Source: an uncultured Bacteroidales bacterium (GTDB taxonomy: Bacteria > Bacteroidota > Bacteroidia > Bacteroidales > Paludibacteraceae). From it: 64,000 bases of DNA. The notes below the pieces were generated by a model, which was given only the letters and a program-made list of their open reading frames with translations, had not been told where the DNA came from and ran no database searches. A program made the position numbers and the translations under genes. Position 1 is the first letter of the stretch; each line of letters begins with the position of its first letter. Location: NCBI GenBank assembly GCA_902800525.1, contig CADCEV010000007.1:36118-100117 (forward strand), written 5' to 3'. Below, in pieces: positions 58,601 through 64,000 of this stretch.

Positions 58601-58699
58601 ATGGCAGAAGAAACACAAAACATAACTCCGGATTTGACGGATATAGAGGAAGTTCGCAAGGCAGTTATTGCGAACGAGATTATCAATCGAAAATATTAA
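58601..58699 (+). CDS. Small ORF of 32 codons upstream of greA
   Basis: The frame encodes a hydrophilic peptide (MAEETQNITPDLTDIEEV, then RKAVIANEIINRKY). It ends 11 bp before greA in the same leader. The end DIEEVRKAVIANEIINRKY looks like a real conserved helix, but I cannot name a family. Confidence 0.55.
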   Translation: MAEETQNITPDLTDIEEVRKAVIANEIINRKY

Positions 58700-58710
58700 T
58701 ACTATATATT

Positions 58711-59178
58711 ATGGCAGTAACGTACATGACCGAAGAAGGTCTGAAAAAAATGAAAGAGGAGCTCCAACAATTGGAGACCGTAGAGCGCCCACGTATCATT
58801 GCCGCTATTGCAGAGGCACGTGAGAAAGGCGACTTGAGCGAAAACGCTGAGTATGACGCAGCAAAAGAGGCACAAGGTGCTTTGGAAACCAAAATTGCGC
58901 ATATCAAAGCCAAATTGGCAGAGGCACGTGTGCTCGAAGCTAAGGACATCCAAACGGACGAGGTACAGATCCTCACCAAAGTGCGCGTGCGCATGTCCAA
59001 CGGTATGGAGAAAACATACCAGTTGGTAACGGAAGGCGAAGCAAACGCTTTGGAAGGAAAGATCTCCGTCACTACCCCTATCGCCAAAGGTCTGATGGGT
59101 AAGAAAGTGGGTGAGATCGCCGAAGTACAGGTTCCCGCAGGTATCATGAAATTCGAAGTACTCGAAATCAGCCTCTAA
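58711..59178 (+). CDS. greA: Transcription elongation factor GreA
   Basis: The 155-residue protein rescues backtracked RNA polymerase by transcript cleavage. The N-terminal coiled coil carries AEAREKGDLSENAEYDAAKE with the acidic tip residues D and E; the C-terminal FKBP-like domain ends in AEVQVPAGIMKFEVLEI. The start follows the small ORF by 11 bp. Confidence 0.95.
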   Translation: MAVTYMTEEGLKKMKEELQQLETVERPRIIAAIAEAREKGDLSENAEYDAAKEAQGALETKIAHIKAKLAEARVLEAKDIQTDEVQILTKVRVRMSNGMEKTYQLVTEGEANALEGKISVTTPIAKGLMGKKVGEIAEVQVPAGIMKFEVLEISL

Positions 59179-59183
59179 AATCA

Positions 59184-59234
59184 TCCAATCGTCAATCGTC
59201 CAATCGTAAATCGTAAATCGTCCAATCGTCAATC
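59184..59234. repeat. ACGATTT-type repeats between greA and the HIT gene
   Basis: CAATCGTCAATCGTCCAATCGTAAATCGT-like units in tandem, split here as CAATCGTC, CAATCGTA and AATCGT blocks. The HIT gene starts directly after. Confidence 0.85.
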
Positions 59235-59237
59235 ACC

Positions 59238-59645
59238 ATGACTTTATTTACACGAATTATCAAAGGCGAGATCCCGAGTTACAAAGTAGCCGAGGATGAC
59301 AAGAACTACGCGTTTCTGGATATCAATCCCCTGGTAAAAGGACATACGCTCGTAGTACCCAAGTTGGCAGAGCCGGAGGCGGACTATATCTTCGACCTCT
59401 CGGACGAGCAGTTGCAGAACCTCATGACCTTTGCCAAAAAGGTGGCATGCGGTATCAAAGCCGCTACGGGTTGCAAACGCGTCGGAGTAGCTGTTCTGGG
59501 CATGGAGGTCAACCACGTACATGTGCATTTAGTGCCGATGAATTCGGAGAAAGATATGCTTTTCACGAATCCGAAACTGTCTCTTCCTGCCGAAGAGATG
59601 GCGTTCATCGCCAACTCCATCGCCGAAGCAATCGACAAACTCTGA
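59238..59645 (+). CDS. HIT-family nucleotide hydrolase/transferase
   Basis: The 135-residue histidine-triad protein has the signature NHVHVHLVPM and DINPLVKGHTLVVP. Such HinT-like enzymes cleave AMP-lysine-type phosphoramidates. It probably shares a transcript with greA. Confidence 0.9.
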   Translation: MTLFTRIIKGEIPSYKVAEDDKNYAFLDINPLVKGHTLVVPKLAEPEADYIFDLSDEQLQNLMTFAKKVACGIKAATGCKRVGVAVLGMEVNHVHVHLVPMNSEKDMLFTNPKLSLPAEEMAFIANSIAEAIDKL

Positions 59646-59664
59646 TCCGCTTCTGCTGACAACA

Positions 59665-59694
59665 AAAAAAACGCTCCCTCGAGAGCGTTTTTTG
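59665..59694. terminator. Bidirectional terminator
   Basis: AAAAAACGCTC, loop CCTCGA and GAGCGTTTTTT serve the HIT gene (plus) and the M13 peptidase gene (minus). Confidence 0.85.
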
Positions 59695-59710
59695 TTTGCC
59701 GTTATGGTGT

Positions 59711-61729
59711 TTACCAGATGCTTACGCGGTTCTCCGGAGCCACATACATCGGGCTTTCCGGGGTCACATTCCATGCCTCATACCACGCGTTGATCTGCGG
59801 CAGCGCACCGTTCACACGCCAGCGGCCCAAGGAGTGAGGATCACTCTTCGTACGATTCAGGATCTCCTCGGGACGGATGTTACCGGCCCACACATTGGCA
59901 TATGCCAAGAAGAAACGTTGTGCCGGCGTGAAACCGTCGCGGGTCTGCAAACGCTCCGCCTCCGGCTTGGCCTCTTCGTTGAGGCAGAAAGCCAAATATG
60001 CTACCTGCAAACCGCCGTGGTCAGCGATGTTCTCACCCAAGGTGAACGCACCGTTAGCATGTACGCCCGGAGCCACCTCTATCTTATTGAACGCCTCTTC
60101 CATCACTTTCGTACGTGCATCGAAAGCCGCTTTATCCTCGGCTGTCCACCAGTTGGACATATTGCCGTCCTTGTCGAACTGACAGCCCTGATCGTCAAAA
60201 CCGTGGGTCATCTCATGCCCGATTACCACACCGATTGCGCCGTAGTTGAACGCATCGTCGGCATTCATATCGAAGAACGGATATTGCAGAATACCTGCGG
60301 GGAAACAGATCTCGTTGCTCGACGGGTTGTAGTACGCATTGACGGTCTGCGGGGTCATGTACCATTTCTTCTTATCAACCGGCTTGCCCAGGAACGAGAG
60401 GCTGTAGTTCTGCTCGAACTTAGCCGCACGCTGCAAGTTGGCATAATAGGTGTCTGCCGGATTGATATCCAGTGCGCTATAGTCGCGCCATGTGTCCGGA
60501 TAACCGATCTTGATCGTGATGGCATTCAGTTTCTCGAGCGCTTTGGCTTTGGTCTCATCGGACATCCATGCCAGATTCTCAATGCGGATGCCCAATGCTT
60601 TCTGCAGGTTATGCACGAGCGCGAGCATGCGTTCCTTATTCTCCTCGGGGAAATATTTGGCTACATACATCTGTCCCACTGCCTCGCCGAGCGTACCATT
60701 CACTATACCCACAGCGCGCTTCCAAAGCGGACTCGGTTCTTCGCGACCGGACATCACTTTGCCGTAGAAATCGAACGAAGTCATGTAGATCTCGGTGGTC
60801 AGATAAGAAGCAGCGCCCTCGATCACCTGCCAGCTGAACAAAGTCTTCAGATCCTCCAGCGGCTCATCCGCCAACATCTTGCCTGCCTCTTTGAGGTGAG
60901 GGATTTGTCCTACGGAAAGGCTGTCCAACTCCACGCCGAGCGCCTCGAAATACACTTTCCAGTTCACTTGCGGTACTAACTCCTGCAATTCAGCCACCGA
61001 CATCTTGTTGTAATTGGCTTGCGGATCGCGCAACTCCACATTGCTGAAAGCCGCTTTCGCCAGACGGGTTTCCATACGCAAAACAGTCTGCGCCTTAGCT
61101 GCTGCATCCTCGAAACCGAAGAGAGAGAACATCTTCTCCACATACGCCACATACGCATTGCGGATAGCCGTCGTCTGCTCGTCCGTATCCAGATAATACT
61201 CTTTCTCGCCTAACGAAAAACCAGCCTGATACTCGTTCAGAATATTCATCGAGCTATTCTTCGCATCCGCATCTACATACATTGCCCAGAGCTGAAAATC
61301 CATCGCTCCGCCAAGTACTTTCGATAACTCCTCACGAGTGCTGATTCCCGCGATTTCATCGAGTTTTTTCTGTACCGGCTCAATGCCTTCCTGATCTCTG
61401 CGGGCAGTGTCCATCGCCATGTTGTACATGTCGCCGATTTTCTGTGCCACCGAGCCTTGTTTGTTCGCCTTGGCGGCAATGTCCTGAATCAGACCGTTCA
61501 CCTGCTCCAAGTTGTTGAGCCCTAACTTGTCAAACGAACCGAAACGGCTGTATTCCGGCGTCAAGGGGTTGTTGGCCATCCATCCGCCGCAGGCGAACTG
61601 GTAAAAATCATTTTGTGCGACTACCGTTGTGTCCAAATTGGCAAGATCAATACCGGTAGTCTGTTCTTTTTTTGTACATGAACTAACCATAATTGCAAAT
61701 AGTGCAAGGGTAAAAATTGTTTTTTTCAT
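59711..61729 (-). CDS. M13-family (PepO/neprilysin-like) metallopeptidase lipoprotein
   Basis: The protein has about 672 residues from the ATG at 61729, with a lipobox (ALFAIMVSSCTKKEQ). Catalytic zinc site VIGHEMTHGFDDQGCQFDKD, third ligand in ENIADHGGLQVAY, NAYYNPSSNEICFPAGILQ substrate-site motif and the conserved C-terminal W (NRVSIW). It is expected in the envelope and to cleave oligopeptides. It is a single gene with promoter -7 TATCTTTG at 61772-61765. Confidence 0.93.
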   Translation of the reverse strand: MKKTIFTLALFAIMVSSCTKKEQTTGIDLANLDTTVVAQNDFYQFACGGWMANNPLTPEYSRFGSFDKLGLNNLEQVNGLIQDIAAKANKQGSVAQKIGDMYNMAMDTARRDQEGIEPVQKKLDEIAGISTREELSKVLGGAMDFQLWAMYVDADAKNSSMNILNEYQAGFSLGEKEYYLDTDEQTTAIRNAYVAYVEKMFSLFGFEDAAAKAQTVLRMETRLAKAAFSNVELRDPQANYNKMSVAELQELVPQVNWKVYFEALGVELDSLSVGQIPHLKEAGKMLADEPLEDLKTLFSWQVIEGAASYLTTEIYMTSFDFYGKVMSGREEPSPLWKRAVGIVNGTLGEAVGQMYVAKYFPEENKERMLALVHNLQKALGIRIENLAWMSDETKAKALEKLNAITIKIGYPDTWRDYSALDINPADTYYANLQRAAKFEQNYSLSFLGKPVDKKKWYMTPQTVNAYYNPSSNEICFPAGILQYPFFDMNADDAFNYGAIGVVIGHEMTHGFDDQGCQFDKDGNMSNWWTAEDKAAFDARTKVMEEAFNKIEVAPGVHANGAFTLGENIADHGGLQVAYLAFCLNEEAKPEAERLQTRDGFTPAQRFFLAYANVWAGNIRPEEILNRTKSDPHSLGRWRVNGALPQINAWYEAWNVTPESPMYVAPENRVSIW

Positions 61730-61832
61730 ATTAACTGTTATTATTTTTTTGCTGAAATCGAGTACAAAGATACTACAAATTTTGCACATAAGCAAACATT
61801 CTGGCATTTTTTTGAGAAAAAAAACATTTTTG

Positions 61833-61864
61833 TTTGCATATATGAAATTTTTTTTGTAATTTTG
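61833..61864 (+). promoter_or_regulatory. Promoter of the terminal secreted-protein gene
   Basis: TTTG (61833-61836), 20 bp, TAATTTTG (61857-61864). Confidence 0.75.
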
Positions 61865-61908
61865 TGCCCGATATGAAATGTTGAAAAATCAATTTACTAA
61901 ATAATGAT

Positions 61909-64000
61909 ATGATGAAGAACAGATTTTTTGTAGCTCTCGTACTAGGTATGATGGCTTTGTGTACGATGAGTGTACACGCCAACAACGACTTCCTGGAGCA
62001 AATCAACAACTACAGCGCGATGTCTATGGGCAACGGCGTAGTGCGCTTCAAGATCCCTATCTGGTCGTACGGTTGGCAGAACAACTACCGATTAGGTATT
62101 GGCAGTCATGTATGGTACTCCATGAACCAGTCCGGGAGCGGCTCTTCACAGATTATGTACTTCCGCAGTACAGATCGGCAGAACTGCAGTGACCCGAAGG
62201 TGAACAGTTCCGCCGATGTCGATCTGCGTGCGGGAATGGGTACCGTTAAGATCACCCGCACCACCAGCGGCACCGTGCAGATTGATGCCGGATCGGGTAA
62301 CCACTCCGTATCCCTGCCTGCCCAGAGATCGCTGGACGGCAGTTTTGACCGCGTGGTATATCTGGAGTTCGACTGGTATCTGCCGGAGAACTTGACCAAC
62401 CAGCAGTTCTATGTAGGTATAGATGTATATATCTTTAAGTACAAAGCCGACGATACCCAAACAAAGAATGCATATAAGAATATCCGGTATATATTCCCCG
62501 ACCGTCTGGACGGTTCGGATCAACTGATGGCGCCTGAGCTGCAGTCACCGTACTTGTATCTGCTGGACGAGAGCGGTTCGCCCATGAAAGATGGCAAAGT
62601 GGCTATTCCGTATGTCGTATATCAGACGCCCAAGTCCTATACCACTACGCTCAATTCGACACCGGTGAACATATCCAACCGCGCCGGCGCGATCATCGTG
62701 CCGGCTACTGACAGTGTTCAGAGCGGCTTCAAGGCTACCTTTACCGTGCAGCCCAATACCGATGTGACCACCACCACCACGCGTAGCACCAACCGCATCG
62801 ATATCCCGGCATTCCACCGCATCTATAGTTTCAGCGCGACGGAGCAGAAAGACGAGATGGAGAGTTATAACGGTCTGAACCAACTGTCGTGGACGATCCG
62901 TAACCCGCAGGCCACCGACCTGATGACTACGGATTACTTTGAGATCCAGCGCGCCATGAAGGCGGACTACAGCGATGCGACGAGCATCGGTCTGGATCCT
63001 ATGGCAGCCGGCAAAGGCACTTATCTGTTTACGGATAATACGCGCAACACCGATTCGGGTATTCCTCTCGACACCACAACGGTATGCCGCGAAATGGTGT
63101 GGAACGACTATATGCTCTCCGCGGAGGACAGCGACCCGCTCTGCGATATGGACCTGAAACTGGTTGCCAAATCGCAGGTATTGCCGGCCGCACCGGTCTA
63201 TTACCGTGTACGCCGTGCCTCGACCGGTGCCTGGGGATGGGGCCACCCGTTCGCGCAGGCTACCACCTTGTATCGCCACAATTTCCTGGCTCCGTTGGCA
63301 GCTACGCAGGCGAACTACACCAAGGATCCGGAGTTTGCCACCAACCATAAGGTACATTTCAATGTCAAGATCGACAATGCGCCGATCCCGGATCAAGGTA
63401 CGGTATTGCCGCAGGATTGCGAACTGGTGCCTACCTTCAAGACCCTCAGAGGTACCTCGGACTCCATCACGTTCACGATCGACATCGAGCAAGAATCCTA
63501 TGACCAGACCGTCGGTATGAGTATCCGTCCTTCCGGAACTTCTTTAGTGCGTTATTTGCATGCGGGAAAGAACGTGTATACTTTTCCTGTGACATTAGGT
63601 CGTTTAGAGGTCTGGATACACATCGGACAGAATGTGATATACAACGACCACTGGGAGTCTTTCGCCTTGTGCTACATTAACTGCGATCAGGATCACGTCG
63701 ACGAACTGGACGGCAGCGTGATACAGATATACAGCACACTTCATGAAGTACGTGGAGGTACGCAACATATCTATAAATCGGCTTATCGTACGCTCAAGAA
63801 CCAAGGTCCGGCCAGCCGGATGAAAAAGGTACAGGAGCGTTGGGCGGCAGTGCGCGACTCGGTATTCCGGCAGATGGTGGACAGCATGCAGCGCAGCGTC
63901 CATCCCTCCGCTGCAGGCGGGCGTTGTATGTGGGACAGAGGCGCACAGCTCATCCTGATGCGCACCCTGCAGGAGACCGGCACAACCATCGAACTCGTTG
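61909..64000 (+). CDS. Large secreted protein of unknown function, C-terminus outside window
   Basis: At least 697 codons, cut by the right edge. Signal peptide (FFVALVLGMMALCTMSVHA) after an ATG-ATG start. The mature N-terminus (NDFLEQINNYSAMSMGNGVV, IPIWSYGWQNNY) and the beta-rich sequence after it (fibronectin-like stretches such as YRVRRASTGAWGWG) suggest a modular surface or extracellular protein. I recognise no catalytic motif. Whether it carries the C-terminal tail of the other two secreted proteins cannot be seen. Confidence 0.65.
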   Translation, partial: MMKNRFFVALVLGMMALCTMSVHANNDFLEQINNYSAMSMGNGVVRFKIPIWSYGWQNNYRLGIGSHVWYSMNQSGSGSSQIMYFRSTDRQNCSDPKVNSSADVDLRAGMGTVKITRTTSGTVQIDAGSGNHSVSLPAQRSLDGSFDRVVYLEFDWYLPENLTNQQFYVGIDVYIFKYKADDTQTKNAYKNIRYIFPDRLDGSDQLMAPELQSPYLYLLDESGSPMKDGKVAIPYVVYQTPKSYTTTLNSTPVNISNRAGAIIVPATDSVQSGFKATFTVQPNTDVTTTTTRSTNRIDIPAFHRIYSFSATEQKDEMESYNGLNQLSWTIRNPQATDLMTTDYFEIQRAMKADYSDATSIGLDPMAAGKGTYLFTDNTRNTDSGIPLDTTTVCREMVWNDYMLSAEDSDPLCDMDLKLVAKSQVLPAAPVYYRVRRASTGAWGWGHPFAQATTLYRHNFLAPLAATQANYTKDPEFATNHKVHFNVKIDNAPIPDQGTVLPQDCELVPTFKTLRGTSDSITFTIDIEQESYDQTVGMSIRPSGTSLVRYLHAGKNVYTFPVTLGRLEVWIHIGQNVIYNDHWESFALCYINCDQDHVDELDGSVIQIYSTLHEVRGGTQHIYKSAYRTLKNQGPASRMKKVQERWAAVRDSVFRQMVDSMQRSVHPSAAGGRCMWDRGAQLILMRTLQETGTTIELV

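Overview
The window looks like about 64 kb of chromosome from a Bacteroidales bacterium (phylum Bacteroidota), probably an uncultured host-associated lineage. The evidence is the promoter type (TTTG, 20 bp, TAnnTTTG in front of at least ten genes), the FimB/Mfa2-type fimbrial genes, the lpxD-lpxC-lpxA order, a SprE/PorW-like type IX secretion lipoprotein, short Nif3, DUF5606 and NfeD-FloA genes, and many lipoprotein signals. I see no insertion sequence, prophage, rRNA operon or CRISPR array. Four tRNA genes are present: Pro-CGG, Arg-CCG, initiator Met and Pro-GGG.

Layout. 1-8325 (minus) is a fimbria-like surface operon: DUF3575/OmpA protein, fimbrillin-like lipoprotein, FimB/Mfa2-like anchor, a further lipoprotein and a large beta-helix protein that runs off the left edge. 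Upstream lies a membrane-anchored AraC-type regulator (8577-9950) with a G10 tract in its translation-start region. 10.3-15.3 kb holds a 33-bp tandem array, then mgtC-like, low-Mr phosphatase, recJ, nitrilase, floA and nfeD genes. 15.5-23.3 kb holds topA, tRNA-Pro with a duplicated 3' end, a UvrD-type helicase, an RsmF-type rRNA methylase and a DEAD-box helicase. 23-38.6 kb holds an epimerase, antiporter, thioredoxin, aroB, a secreted protein, phoH, glnS, the lpx genes, an HD hydrolase and a GH105 lipoprotein. 38.6-45.7 kb is a 1952-residue surface protein with a second membrane AraC regulator. 46-64 kb holds a toxin-antitoxin pair, a GNAT protein, a Fur-family regulator, a zinc peptidase, a nuclease, tRNAs, Nif3, tsaB, a porW-like gene, miaB, greA, HIT, an M13 peptidase and the start of a large secreted protein.

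The most interesting part is regulatory. The fimbrial operon and its regulator have matching promoters: the same -33/-7 spacing, and two copies of a roughly 20-bp direct repeat 31 bp apart, at the same distance from -33. Together with the G10 tract and the overlapping leader frame, this suggests an autoregulated and possibly phase-variable switch for surface fimbriae. A second regulator/surface-protein pair at 38.6-45.7 kb repeats the theme with a different 22-bp direct repeat lying over the -33 position. A separate theme is a family of heptamer repeats (AATTGAN type) between genes, at stop codons, and in frame inside four genes including aroB.
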